Positions 8,343-15,909 are shown, numbered from the stretch's first letter. The stretch is 64,000 nucleotides of DNA from Chloroflexota bacterium (GCA_013388855.1 JACAEM010000013.1:1-64000), one strand, 5' to 3'. Numbers and translations: made by a program. Notes: generated from the sequence alone by a model not told the origin.

Positions 8343-10424
8343 ATGAAAGAGTATACCACCGAGTTTCTTCGCAACGTCGCGCTGGTGTCGCATGGAGGCG
8401 CTGGCAAGACAATGTTGGCGGAGGCATTTTTGCACGCAACGGGGGCTACCACCCGCCTTGGCAAGGTTGAGGACGGGACGACGGTTTCGGACTATGACGA
8501 TGAGGAAAACCGTCGAAAGATCTCCATCTATTCAAGTGTACTTCCAGTCGAATATCGCGATTACAAGATAAACGTCATCGACGCGCCCGGTTACACCGAT
8601 TTTGTAGGGGAGGCGGTTTCCGCCCTGAGTGTAGCTGATGGCGCGATTATTTTAGTGGATGCGGTCGCGGGTATCGAGGTGGGTACCGAGATTGCATGGC
8701 GTTACGCCGATCAGTTCAATCTGCCGCGTTTCATTGTCATCAATAAGATGGACCGCGACAACGCCGATTTCGAGAAAACATATTCCGCAGTGGATGAATT
8801 CGTGAGAGCCCATGGCAAGCGCGCCATTAAGGTCCATTTGCCGATCGGCGAGAAACAGAACTTCAAGGGTGTGGTCGATATTATCGGCATGAAAGCCTAC
8901 ATGGGTGACGGCAAGACAACCGCTGAAATTCCTGCTGAGTTAAAAGAAGCGGCGGAAGCGGCGCACTTTACGATGGTGGAAGCCGCGGCGGAAGGCGAAG
9001 ATGAACTGATGGAGAAATATCTCGAAAACGGCTCTCTCACCGACGCTGAAATGGTGCGCGGTCTTGAAGATGTGGTCTACGCCGGGCAGTTTGTCCCGGT
9101 GTTCTGCGCCGCGGGCGCTCGCGAGATCGGCATCATCGCGCTGCTCAACGACATCATTGACCTCCTGCCGTCGCCGGTGAATGGCCCCAAGCGTTCGGCG
9201 CAGGGCAAGGACGGTGTGGAGGAACTCAAGCCCACAGACTCTGGCCCATTGGCGGCGTATGTCTGGAAAACGACTGCCGACCCGTTTGTCGGCAAGATGA
9301 CCTATTTCCGCGTGCTCTCCGGCTCGATCCAGGCGGATGCGCATGTCTGGAATCAGAACAAGGGTGCAGATGAACGTATGGCGGGTTTGCACTTCCAGCG
9401 CGGCAAGGAAGGTATCCCGGCGAAGGTTGTCCATGCGGGCGATATCGCCGCGGTCTCCAAATTGACCGTTTCCGCCACCGGCGACACCTTCTGCGATAAG
9501 GGGCATCCCCTGACCGTGGAAAAGCCGAAATTCCCCGCCGCGCTATATCGTGTGGCGGTCACCCCCAAGACCCAGGCTGATGCCGCCAAGATTTCCCCAA
9601 CGCTTACCCGCCTGTGTGAGGAGGATATGACCCTCACCTGGTACAACGACCCGATCACACACGAAACGGTTCTGCAGGGTATGGGCGACCAGCATATTGA
9701 TGTTGCCATCAGCCGCGCGCAGTCCAAATTCCAGGTGGGGTTGAACACACAACAACCGAAGATACCCTATCGCGAAGGCATCACCCGCAAAGCGACCGCT
9801 CAATACCGCCATAAGAAACAAACCGGCGGCGCAGGTCAGTTCGGTGAAGTGCATCTGCGCATCGAACCGCTTCCCGATGTAGATTTCGAGTTCACCGATG
9901 AACTTGTTGGTATGAATCTCTCCCGCTCTTACCTTCCGCCCATCGAGAAGGGGATCAAGGCAACCATGGAACGCGGAGCGTTCGCCGGGTATCCGATGAG
10001 CAATGTGAAGGTCATCGTCTACGATGGCAAGGAACACGAAGTGGACTCCAAGCCGGTGGCATTCGAAATCGCCGGGCGCGAAGCCTTCAAACTGGCTGTG
10101 CAAAATGCTGGGCCGGTTCTGTTCGAGCCGATCATGAACGTGCGCGTCACTGTCCCGGATGCGAACATGGGCGATGTGATGAGTGACCTCAATACCCGCC
10201 GTGGACGCGTGCAGGGCACGGAAGCCGAACATGGCCATACAACCATTGTGGCGCATGTGCCAATGGCGGAAATGACGCGCTATACCACCCAACTCCGTTC
10301 GATCACAGGCGGACGCGGTTACTTCACGATGGAATTTGACCATTACGATATTGTCCCAACCAATATCGCGCAGCCCATTATCGAAGCGCACAAGAAGGAA
10401 ATGGAAGCAAAGAAGGAAGAGTAG
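8343..10424 (+). CDS. Elongation factor G-like protein (EF-G2 type)
   Basis: Translational GTPase-family protein of 693 residues with the EF-G domain order. The GTPase core departs from canonical EF-G: the P-loop reads SHGGAGKT instead of AHIDAGKT, the switch I RGITI block is RRKISIYSS, and switch II is DAPGYTDF instead of DTPGHVDF, so the catalytic His is a Tyr. NKMD (VINKMDRDN) is intact. These features match the EF-G2 paralogues of Actinobacteria and Thermus, for which reduced or absent ribosome-stimulated GTPase activity has been reported in one mycobacterial case. A canonical fusA is expected elsewhere in the genome. It has its own promoter and terminator. Confidence 0.88.
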   Translation: MKEYTTEFLRNVALVSHGGAGKTMLAEAFLHATGATTRLGKVEDGTTVSDYDDEENRRKISIYSSVLPVEYRDYKINVIDAPGYTDFVGEAVSALSVADGAIILVDAVAGIEVGTEIAWRYADQFNLPRFIVINKMDRDNADFEKTYSAVDEFVRAHGKRAIKVHLPIGEKQNFKGVVDIIGMKAYMGDGKTTAEIPAELKEAAEAAHFTMVEAAAEGEDELMEKYLENGSLTDAEMVRGLEDVVYAGQFVPVFCAAGAREIGIIALLNDIIDLLPSPVNGPKRSAQGKDGVEELKPTDSGPLAAYVWKTTADPFVGKMTYFRVLSGSIQADAHVWNQNKGADERMAGLHFQRGKEGIPAKVVHAGDIAAVSKLTVSATGDTFCDKGHPLTVEKPKFPAALYRVAVTPKTQADAAKISPTLTRLCEEDMTLTWYNDPITHETVLQGMGDQHIDVAISRAQSKFQVGLNTQQPKIPYREGITRKATAQYRHKKQTGGAGQFGEVHLRIEPLPDVDFEFTDELVGMNLSRSYLPPIEKGIKATMERGAFAGYPMSNVKVIVYDGKEHEVDSKPVAFEIAGREAFKLAVQNAGPVLFEPIMNVRVTVPDANMGDVMSDLNTRRGRVQGTEAEHGHTTIVAHVPMAEMTRYTTQLRSITGGRGYFTMEFDHYDIVPTNIAQPIIEAHKKEMEAKKEE

Positions 10425-10444
10425 GCTGGTTTTTGGCAAATGAT

Positions 10445-10478
10445 AAAAGTCCCAAAGCGATTGCTTTGGGACTTTTTG
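10445..10478. terminator. Terminator after the EF-G2-type gene
   Basis: A 14-bp perfect stem (10445-10458 with 10463-10476) and GATT tetraloop. Because the arms begin and end in A4/T4, it can act in both directions, between convergent genes. Confidence 0.88.
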
Positions 10479-10510
10479 TATGCCTGCTTGCCTGTATATC
10501 CTTCCTCACT

Positions 10511-11350
10511 TCATTTCGGCGCAAAAAGAATATCCTCCACCGGCGTCTTCATCTGGATGCGCCTGCCGCTGATCTTCATCAGGTCGGCCAGTGATCTTTT
10601 TTTTGTGCCATCCCAAAGTACGAGATTGTCTCTTTGCTTTGCCATGTACTCGCCAAGTTTGCCGAATTCGGCATACCCGTCAAAGAAATTCACCAGACGG
10701 CGGAAAAGTTTGGGCAGGAGCAAAATATCCTCCTCCAGGGTGCGGATATCGTATAACGTAAAATCCGAAGTGCGGTCGATGGACCAGATGCCGCGTTTGG
10801 TCTTGCGAGCGCGCGCCACCACAGCGCGGATCTTCTCTGCGAAGACGCGGTCAGTGGTGGTATAGAAGGTGGGGTACACCAATCCTTCACGGGCGAGATC
10901 GAAATTGAGCGACTCTTCGATAGGCAGGGTGTCGGAGTCCATCACAGCGCCGTCGGTGAGTTTCGCTGATTTGGGAAAGAGATAGCTCACGGGGCGTCCG
11001 AAGCGGTCCGTCGAGGCGGAGGCGATAAATCCGGGCTTGCCATCGTTCGCGTCCACGATCTGGGTCAGGCTCAGGCTATATGTCACCGACGTGATCCCCA
11101 ACTTTTCCAGCAAGGACTCGAGCGCCGCGAGAGCAAACGTGCGCGGTTGATGATATCCTTCGTAATGAGTCTCCATTGCGTCTATCGACTCTACGCGCAG
11201 TTGTTTCTTTTTAGCGGCTTTATCCGACTCGCTTGTCCATTGGAAGAAATCCCAGTTTTCCGGGTTGTTTGCCTGAAACCGGATCGAGTCTCCATCGGGT
11301 TGAAACCCCTTAACGTGAAATGTCCCTGCGATTACTTTATATTGCGCCAT
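10511..11350 (-). CDS. Staphylococcal nuclease-like (thermonuclease family) protein
   Basis: Protein of 279 residues with partial similarity to SNase domains: FHVKGFQPDGDSIRF resembles the VVDGDTI entry strand, QLRVESIDAMET resembles the RLLGIDAPET segment, and RKTKRGIWS resembles the late GLW motif. The catalytic Arg/Glu pair is not clearly conserved, so activity is uncertain. No signal peptide is visible from this start, unlike many secreted nucleases. The start at 11350 (MAQYKVIAG) is chosen because AAGGAGGCT lies directly upstream. The frame extends 33 codons further without support. Confidence 0.68.
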   Translation of the reverse strand: MAQYKVIAGTFHVKGFQPDGDSIRFQANNPENWDFFQWTSESDKAAKKKQLRVESIDAMETHYEGYHQPRTFALAALESLLEKLGITSVTYSLSLTQIVDANDGKPGFIASASTDRFGRPVSYLFPKSAKLTDGAVMDSDTLPIEESLNFDLAREGLVYPTFYTTTDRVFAEKIRAVVARARKTKRGIWSIDRTSDFTLYDIRTLEEDILLLPKLFRRLVNFFDGYAEFGKLGEYMAKQRDNLVLWDGTKKRSLADLMKISGRRIQMKTPVEDILFAPK

Positions 11351-11411
11351 GACAGCCTCCTTGTTATCGCCATTATAGGGGGTTTCACGGGCAAAAGCAA
11401 TCATCCTGGAG

Positions 11412-11417
11412 TACAAT
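11412..11417 (+). promoter_or_regulatory. -10 element (TACAAT) of cysO1, leaderless spacing
   Basis: TACAAT ends 6 bases before the ATG at 11424, and no Shine-Dalgarno is present, so a leaderless mRNA is predicted. No good -35 hexamer is visible. Confidence 0.5.
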
Positions 11418-11423
11418 CGAAAT

Positions 11424-11696
11424 ATGCCTACTGTCCGTTTCCCCCACATTATGAAATATTATATAAATGACCAAAGTGAAATTACCGTCCCCGGCGCGAC
11501 CGTTGCCGAGATGATCCAGAATGTCATCGAAGGGTATCCGTCGGTGAAGTTTCACCTTGTCGATGCAGACGGCAGACTGCGCCGGCATTTCAATATTTTT
11601 GTCAACGGTACGCACATCCGCGACCTGAAAGGATTGGAAACGCCCTTGCAGGAGGAAGATAAGGTCATCCTGATGGCTTCTGCCGCCGGAGGGTGA
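11424..11696 (+). CDS. cysO: MoaD/ThiS-family sulfur carrier protein, CysO-like (copy 1)
   Basis: Ubiquitin-like small carrier of 90 residues ending in the diglycine ASAAGG, the tail that is adenylated and converted to a thiocarboxylate. It aligns over its full length with the second carrier at 14364. In Mycobacterium tuberculosis, CysO-COSH made by MoeZ donates sulfur to O-phosphoserine on CysM, and Mec releases cysteine. All these partners are encoded in the next 4 kb, so a CysO role is favoured over ThiS or MoaD. It is separated from cysM by a 247-base structured leader. Confidence 0.85.
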   Translation: MPTVRFPHIMKYYINDQSEITVPGATVAEMIQNVIEGYPSVKFHLVDADGRLRRHFNIFVNGTHIRDLKGLETPLQEEDKVILMASAAGG

Positions 11697-11706
11697 ATTT
11701 ATTAAC

Positions 11707-11734
11707 TTGACATTTCAGGTAAGAACAGTAAAAT
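11707..11734 (+). promoter_or_regulatory. Promoter upstream of cysM leader
   Basis: Consensus TTGACA (11707-11712), a 16-base spacer, then TAAAAT (11729-11734). The predicted start is near 11741, giving a leader of about 200 nt before cysM. Confidence 0.7.
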
Positions 11735-11756
11735 AGCGGACATCTAGTCAATAATC

Positions 11757-11801
11757 ATGAAAACAACTATCTATTGCTTGTGTATAGGGCGGGGCTCGTA
11801 G
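11757..11801 (+). CDS. Candidate Cys-containing leader peptide of cysM
   Basis: Short open frame MKTTIYCLCIGRGS starting 16 bases after the predicted transcription start, with Cys codons TGC and TGT at positions 7 and 9. No Shine-Dalgarno is visible, and two Cys in 14 codons could be chance, so the call is tentative. Its 3' end runs into the hairpin at 11788-11809, so a ribosome paused at the Cys codons would cover or disturb that hairpin. The expected role is cysteine-sensing transcription attenuation. Confidence 0.4.
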   Translation: MKTTIYCLCIGRGS

Positions 11802-11905
11802 CCACCGCCTGAGAAGACCTTCCGCAGTCAACGGATATCAGACGGTTGGACGACCCCCGCTTGCAGACTTTTTGCAATGTGTGGCGTTTGTTCGCCGTCT
11901 TTTTA
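11788..11905 (+). promoter_or_regulatory. Structured leader, possible attenuator of cysM
   Basis: Hairpin GGCGG-GGCT-cgt-AGCC-a-CCGCC (11788-11809). The GCGGGG of its left arm (11789-11794) can instead pair with CCCCGC (11855-11860). Further downstream, either GGCG/CGCC (11883-11896) or AGACGG/CCGTCT (11840-11845 with 11895-11900) can form just before TTTTTATTT, a weak terminator. The arrangement fits an attenuator. It matches no riboswitch consensus that I recognise. Confidence 0.45.
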
Positions 11906-11943
11906 TTTATCTGTTGACTGCTTTTGTTTTTAAGAAGGAAACC

Positions 11944-12894
11944 ATGACTTTACTTGGCTATCAGTTAGTTCAACCGGAAACAGACCCGGAAACCGATCTC
12001 TCTTCCTTTGTAGGGAATACACCGCTTCTTCCGCTTCGCCGACTCAGCCGGGGCTTGTCTCCGCGTGTCAAAATTTTTGCCAAAGCCGAATGGTTTAACC
12101 CAGGTGGCTCCGTCAAGGACAGACCTGCCATCAACATCATCCGCACCGCGCTGGCGAACGGAGATTTAGGCAATGGCAAGCGTCTGCTCGATTCCACTTC
12201 CGGCAATATGGGCATCTCATACGCCACCTTTGGCGCGGCGCTGGGTGTTCCCGTTACTTTGGCACTGCCAGCCTCCGCCAGCCTTGAACGGATTGCCATC
12301 CTGCGGGCGCTCGGCGCAGAGTTGATCCTCACGGATCCGCTCGAAGGCTCGGATGGCGCAATCCTGACGGCGCGCAAACTTGCCGCGGAATATCCCGATT
12401 TGTATTGGTATGCCAATCAATACAACAACCCTGCCAATTGGCAGGCGCATTACAAATCCACCGGACCGGAGATCCTTTGCCAAACCAATGAGCAGATCAC
12501 TCATTTCGTGGCAGGCTTGGGCACCTCCGGCACCCTGATGGGAACAGGGCGCTATCTCAAGGAACAACTGCCGCATGTGAAAATTATCGCTTTTCAACCG
12601 GATGCCTCCTTCCACGGCTTGGAGGGGCTCAAGCATATGCCCACTGCCATCAAGCCTGGAATTTACGACGAGTCGTTTGCCGATGACAACCTCGAAATTC
12701 GCACGGAGGCGGCGTATGAGATGGTCAAGCGGCTGGCGCGGGAGGAAGGTTTGTTTGTGGGCATTTCCTCCGGCGCGGCGGCGGTCGCGGCACTACACGT
12801 AGCCAGCAAGCTGGATGAAGGCGTGGTGGTCACATTATTTCCGGACGCAGGCTACAAATACTTGAGCGACAAAAGTTTGTGGGAGGGCAAGTAA
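11944..12894 (+). CDS. cysM: Cysteine synthase, CysM type (PLP-dependent)
   Basis: Fold-type II PLP enzyme of 316 residues. The Schiff-base Lys is Lys58 in FNPGGSVKDR, STSGNMGIS binds the substrate carboxylate, and GLGTSGTLMGTG binds the PLP phosphate. In this context, next to carrier, JAMM peptidase and MoeZ genes, it most likely uses a carrier thiocarboxylate with O-phosphoserine, as mycobacterial CysM does, rather than sulfide with O-acetylserine. That substrate choice is inference. The start at 11944 has AGAAGGAA upstream. Its TAA overlaps the next ATG (TAATG), so translation with the peptidase is coupled. Confidence 0.9.
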   Translation: MTLLGYQLVQPETDPETDLSSFVGNTPLLPLRRLSRGLSPRVKIFAKAEWFNPGGSVKDRPAINIIRTALANGDLGNGKRLLDSTSGNMGISYATFGAALGVPVTLALPASASLERIAILRALGAELILTDPLEGSDGAILTARKLAAEYPDLYWYANQYNNPANWQAHYKSTGPEILCQTNEQITHFVAGLGTSGTLMGTGRYLKEQLPHVKIIAFQPDASFHGLEGLKHMPTAIKPGIYDESFADDNLEIRTEAAYEMVKRLAREEGLFVGISSGAAAVAALHVASKLDEGVVVTLFPDAGYKYLSDKSLWEGK

Positions 12895-13304
12895 TGCTGG
12901 TAGTTTCACGTCAGTTGATTGAGCGGATTAGTGAGCACGTGCAGAAAGCATACCCGGAAGAAGGGGCGGGATTCCTGATTGGCGATGAAGGTGAAGTGAA
13001 AGAGATCCTGGCATTGCCGAATGCGCGGGAGGATGCGGCGCGGCATAACCGTTTCTTGATTACGCCCGAGGAGTATCTCAAAGCCGAATTAACGGCGGAC
13101 AGCCTCGGGCTGAGTCTGATCGGGGTTTTTCATTCGCATCCCGATTGCCCGAACGTTCCATCCGAATATGACCGGGAATGGGCGCAGCCATTCTTTTCCT
13201 ACATCATTACACGCGTGGATAACGGCAAGGCGGTCAGTCATCGCTCGTGGCGGCTGGTGGAGGATCGGTCGAAGTACGACGAAGAAGAAATACAGATTTT
13301 CTAG
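12894..13304 (+). CDS. mec: JAMM/Mov34 metallopeptidase, Mec-like CysO-cysteine peptidase
   Basis: Zinc peptidase of 136 residues with the complete JAMM motif: Glu near 22-23 and HSHPDCPNVPSEYD (His80, His82, Ser90, Asp93), which fits HxHx7Sx2D. In mycobacteria, Mec hydrolyses the CysO-cysteine adduct to release cysteine and regenerate the carrier. Related JAMM proteins (QbsD) trim extra residues that follow Gly-Gly in a sulfur carrier. The start at 12894 shares its A with the cysM TAA. It could also process the extended carrier encoded at 14364. Confidence 0.87.
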   Translation: MLVVSRQLIERISEHVQKAYPEEGAGFLIGDEGEVKEILALPNAREDAARHNRFLITPEEYLKAELTADSLGLSLIGVFHSHPDCPNVPSEYDREWAQPFFSYIITRVDNGKAVSHRSWRLVEDRSKYDEEEIQIF

Positions 13305-13337
13305 CATTCAAAGCTGGAAGAATTTGAGGAGTAAAAA

Positions 13338-13832
13338 ATGTCATCGCAAACCCTGCAAAAATTGGATCACTCTGCATTGAAAACCAATCAGATCATTATT
13401 ATTTCCCTGAATATTCTGGCATTCATTTTGAACCTGCCGGTAATCGCGGCGTTCGTTGCCCTGATGATGGGGCTGGGCTCGGTGCTAAAAGTGCCGGGCT
13501 TTGGATTTGTATATAAGTCCTTGCTCAAGCCGCGCGGCTGGATGAAACCCGATGTGTTGGACGATAATCCTGAACCCCATCGCTTTGCGCAGACCCTGGG
13601 TTTCTTGTTCATGACTAGCGGATCGGTCGCCCTGTTTACTGGCTTCGCCACCCTGGGCTGGGTTCTCATCTGGGTTGTGGTCGCGTTAGCGGCGCTGAAC
13701 GCGTTTGGCGGATTCTGTGTGGGGTGTGCGGTTTATTATTGGCTGGCGCGCTTCGGTCTGCCAGGCTTTGGGAAACAGCCTCCTACAGGGACAATCCCCG
13801 GTATGAAGCCGAAAGCGGGTGCAAGTGTATGA
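13338..13832 (+). CDS. DUF4395 membrane protein
   Basis: Integral membrane protein of 164 residues with four predicted hydrophobic segments and the paired cysteines of GGFCVGCAVYYW near residue 130, typical of DUF4395. Members often neighbour thioredoxins or sulfurtransferases, and a role in moving or reducing sulfur across the membrane has been suggested but not shown. Here the stop overlaps the start of a membrane-anchored thioredoxin (ATGA). GAGGAG precedes the ATG. Confidence 0.83.
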   Translation: MSSQTLQKLDHSALKTNQIIIISLNILAFILNLPVIAAFVALMMGLGSVLKVPGFGFVYKSLLKPRGWMKPDVLDDNPEPHRFAQTLGFLFMTSGSVALFTGFATLGWVLIWVVVALAALNAFGGFCVGCAVYYWLARFGLPGFGKQPPTGTIPGMKPKAGASV

Positions 13833-14236
13833 CCTCTGACATCCTGTTGCGTTTTGGATTGGCGGTCGTTATCATTGGATTCGGAGTCTTTGTGTACAGG
13901 CGCATCAATCAGCGCTTGTTATTAAGGGCACAGAATAATGTGTTGTCTTTGTCTGGTAAGTTTCCGGATAGACCGGTGATTGTTTACTTCACCACCCCGG
14001 ATTGCGCGCCCTGCAAGACCATTCAGCGCCCGGTTCTGAATAAAATCTCCAGCCTGATGGGTGATAAACTTGAGGTAATCGAGATCGATGCCACCCAACA
14101 CCCTGATTTGGCAAAGCGATGGGGTGTGATGAGCGTGCCTACGACCTTTCTGCTTGATGCCTATGGCGAGGCTCGCTATGTCAATAACGGTGTGGCACGT
14201 ATGGAGAAGTTGATGGAGCAGTTGCAGACCTTGTAA
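13829..14236 (+). CDS. Membrane-anchored thioredoxin-like protein
   Basis: Protein of 135 residues: one N-terminal membrane helix (about 6-23), then a thioredoxin fold with the redox motif Cys59-Ala-Pro-Cys62 (TTPDCAPCKT) and the cis-Pro loop SVPTTF. The start at 13829 overlaps the DUF4395 stop as ATGA. Upstream in-frame starts lie inside that gene. It probably reduces a disulfide in the DUF4395 protein or in a sulfur-transfer intermediate, judged only from the overlap. Confidence 0.85.
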   Translation: MTSDILLRFGLAVVIIGFGVFVYRRINQRLLLRAQNNVLSLSGKFPDRPVIVYFTTPDCAPCKTIQRPVLNKISSLMGDKLEVIEIDATQHPDLAKRWGVMSVPTTFLLDAYGEARYVNNGVARMEKLMEQLQTL

Positions 14237-14249
14237 ATACAACCTTTGT

Positions 14250-14324
14250 TGGTCGAATAGTTCATATTTTCGGGTGTATCGAGACTGAAATGCGAGCTGG
14301 ATTTGTACACGTCCTATTCGACCA
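14250..14324 (+). promoter_or_regulatory. Long inverted repeat, possible structured leader
   Basis: Arms TGGTCGAATAG (14250-14260) and CTATTCGACCA (14314-14324) pair perfectly over 11 bp and enclose a second pairing, GTGTA with TACAC. It lies between the thioredoxin stop and the second carrier gene. No U-tract follows, so it is not a simple terminator. A structured leader or a processing site is possible. Confidence 0.45.
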
Positions 14325-14363
14325 CTTAATGAAACAGAAAACTAGTTTAGGAGAAATAATCAC

Positions 14364-14735
14364 ATGCCTGTGTTACGAATTCCGACCCCGCTGCGCGCCT
14401 ACACCAGCGGAAAAAGCGAAGTAAGTGTCAGTGGATCGAACGTTGGGGAGGCGCTTGCAGATTTGACGGCACAATTCCCAATGATCAGACCGCATCTTTT
14501 CAACGAAGCCAATGAGTTGCGTCCGTTTGTAAACCTGTTCATTGGCGAGAACAACATCAAGGATCTGCAGGGCGTGAACACCCCGATTAGGGACGGTGAC
14601 AAGCTGGTTTTGATCCCATCCATTGCTGGTGGATGTCATTGCGAGAAGCGGCAGAGCAGCAACAAAGTAGTTTCCCAATTCGAGAAGATTGATTTACGGC
14701 GTGCGCCTGCAACAACATTTGTAACGGGAGGCTGA
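14364..14735 (+). CDS. CysO/MoaD-like sulfur carrier with 33-residue tail (copy 2)
   Basis: Ubiquitin-like carrier of 123 residues. Residues 1-90 match the normal length and end in PSIAGG at Gly89-Gly90, just as copy 1 ends at residue 90. Here the frame continues for 33 residues that begin CHCEKRQSS. This tail is encoded by a palindromic repeat copy that starts at the first base after the second Gly codon (14634). A carrier must expose its diglycine to be adenylated, so the tail would have to be removed. The JAMM peptidase at 12894 is the obvious candidate. The gene may otherwise be inactive. GGAG precedes the start, and GGGAGG at its end serves moeZ. Confidence 0.8.
   Translation: MPVLRIPTPLRAYTSGKSEVSVSGSNVGEALADLTAQFPMIRPHLFNEANELRPFVNLFIGENNIKDLQGVNTPIRDGDKLVLIPSIAGGCHCEKRQSSNKVVSQFEKIDLRRAPATTFVTGG
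14634..14716. repeat. Palindromic repeat copy inside the carrier gene
   Basis: It begins TGTCATTGCGAG, identical to the ends of the repeats at 53863 and 63895, and contains AGAAGATTG as in the 53863 copy. The right end (GCGCCTGCAACAACA) is a degraded version of GCCTCGCAATGACA. This is about 83 bp of mobile or dispersed palindrome that now forms coding sequence. Confidence 0.65.
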
Positions 14736-14736
14736 C

Positions 14737-15888
14737 ATGTTACCCGAGCTATCGCGTGAAGAGATTCTGCGCTATTCGCGCCACTTGCTTATCCCCGAAG
14801 TGGGTTTGGAGGGTCAGCGCAGGCTGAAGGCTTCGTCCGCGCTCATCGTGGGCACAGGCGGACTGGGTTCGCCGGTCGCGCTCTATCTTGCCGCGGCGGG
14901 TATTGGTCGCATCGGGCTGGTGGATTACGATGTGGTCGATTCATCGAACTTGCAACGGCAGGTGATTCATGGCACCTCTACTGTTGGCAAACTCAAAGTG
15001 GAAAGCGCCAAAGCCAAATTGCTTGATTTGAATCCCGACATTCAAGTGGATGTGTATAACGAACCGTACACATCCGAAAATGCCCTGCGTATTGCCAGGG
15101 ACTACGACATTATTCTCGACGGTACCGATAACTTCCCAACCCGTTATCTGACCAATGATGTGGCGGTCTTTCTTGGCAAGCCGAATGTGTATGCATCCAT
15201 TTATCGCTTCGATGGACAGGTGAGTGTGTTCTACGCCGAGGAGGGTCCGTGCTACCGTTGCCTCTTCCCCGAGCCGCCCCCGCCGGGACTCGTCCCTTCG
15301 TGCGCGGAGGGTGGTGTGTTGGGAGTTCTGCCTGGTACGATTGGCACACTCCAGGCAACGGAAGCGCTGAAGGTTTTGCTTGGCATCGGCGAACCGTTGA
15401 TTGGCAAACTTTTGCTTTACAACGCGCTGGATATGTCCTTTGATGTTGTGAAGTTGAAGAAAAACCCCAATTGCCGCGTATGTGGTCCGAATGCTGATAT
15501 CACAGAGTTGATTGATTATGAGGAGTTTTGCAGTGTTCCGAGTCATGACCACGAAGAAGGTTCTGCGGGCGCGGGCTTCGATATCACAGCCTCTGAACTC
15601 TCCGAGCGGATAAAGCATAATCATCTAAAATTGCTGGATGTACGTGAGCCGCATGAACTGGAGATTTCCGCTTTGCCCAACGCGGTCAATATCCCGCTGG
15701 GGCAGTTGGCGGGCAGGCTTAGTGAATTGGATTCCGCCGAAGAGATGGTCGTGTTCTGCAAAGGCGGAACGCGATCCGCACGGGCGCTGGAGTTGCTGGC
15801 AAGCGCCGGGTTCAAGAAGGTCAAGAACCTCAAAGGCGGTATCAATGCTTGGGCAAAAGAAGTGGACCCGAAACTGCCGGTGTATTAA
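14737..15888 (+). CDS. moeZ: MoeB/ThiF adenylyltransferase-rhodanese fusion (MoeZ type)
   Basis: E1-like activating enzyme of 383 residues. Residues 1-250 hold the ATP-binding motif GTGGLGSPVALYLAAAG, the acidic DYDVVDSSNLQRQ, and the zinc Cys pairs CYRCLFP and CRVCG. The C-terminal 100 residues form a rhodanese domain (LLDVREPHEL) with the active Cys in VFCKGGTRS. MoeZ adenylates the diglycine of CysO-type carriers and transfers rhodanese persulfide sulfur to form the thiocarboxylate. It has a good GGGAGG ribosome-binding site and closes the cysteine locus. Confidence 0.93.
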   Translation: MLPELSREEILRYSRHLLIPEVGLEGQRRLKASSALIVGTGGLGSPVALYLAAAGIGRIGLVDYDVVDSSNLQRQVIHGTSTVGKLKVESAKAKLLDLNPDIQVDVYNEPYTSENALRIARDYDIILDGTDNFPTRYLTNDVAVFLGKPNVYASIYRFDGQVSVFYAEEGPCYRCLFPEPPPPGLVPSCAEGGVLGVLPGTIGTLQATEALKVLLGIGEPLIGKLLLYNALDMSFDVVKLKKNPNCRVCGPNADITELIDYEEFCSVPSHDHEEGSAGAGFDITASELSERIKHNHLKLLDVREPHELEISALPNAVNIPLGQLAGRLSELDSAEEMVVFCKGGTRSARALELLASAGFKKVKNLKGGINAWAKEVDPKLPVY

Positions 15889-15909
15889 TGTAAGTATAGG
15901 GGAAGAATA

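Noticed and set aside
9543-10439. Long minus-strand frame opposite the EF-G2-type gene
   Set aside because: Shadow of a conserved gene in the complementary frame, with no motif and no ribosome-binding site.
11741-11943. Known riboswitch (SAM, TPP, SAH, guanidine) before cysM
   Set aside because: A CTGAGA and a GGACGACC resemble fragments of TPP and mini-ykkC motifs, but the remaining conserved parts of each consensus are missing. A leader-peptide attenuator fits better.
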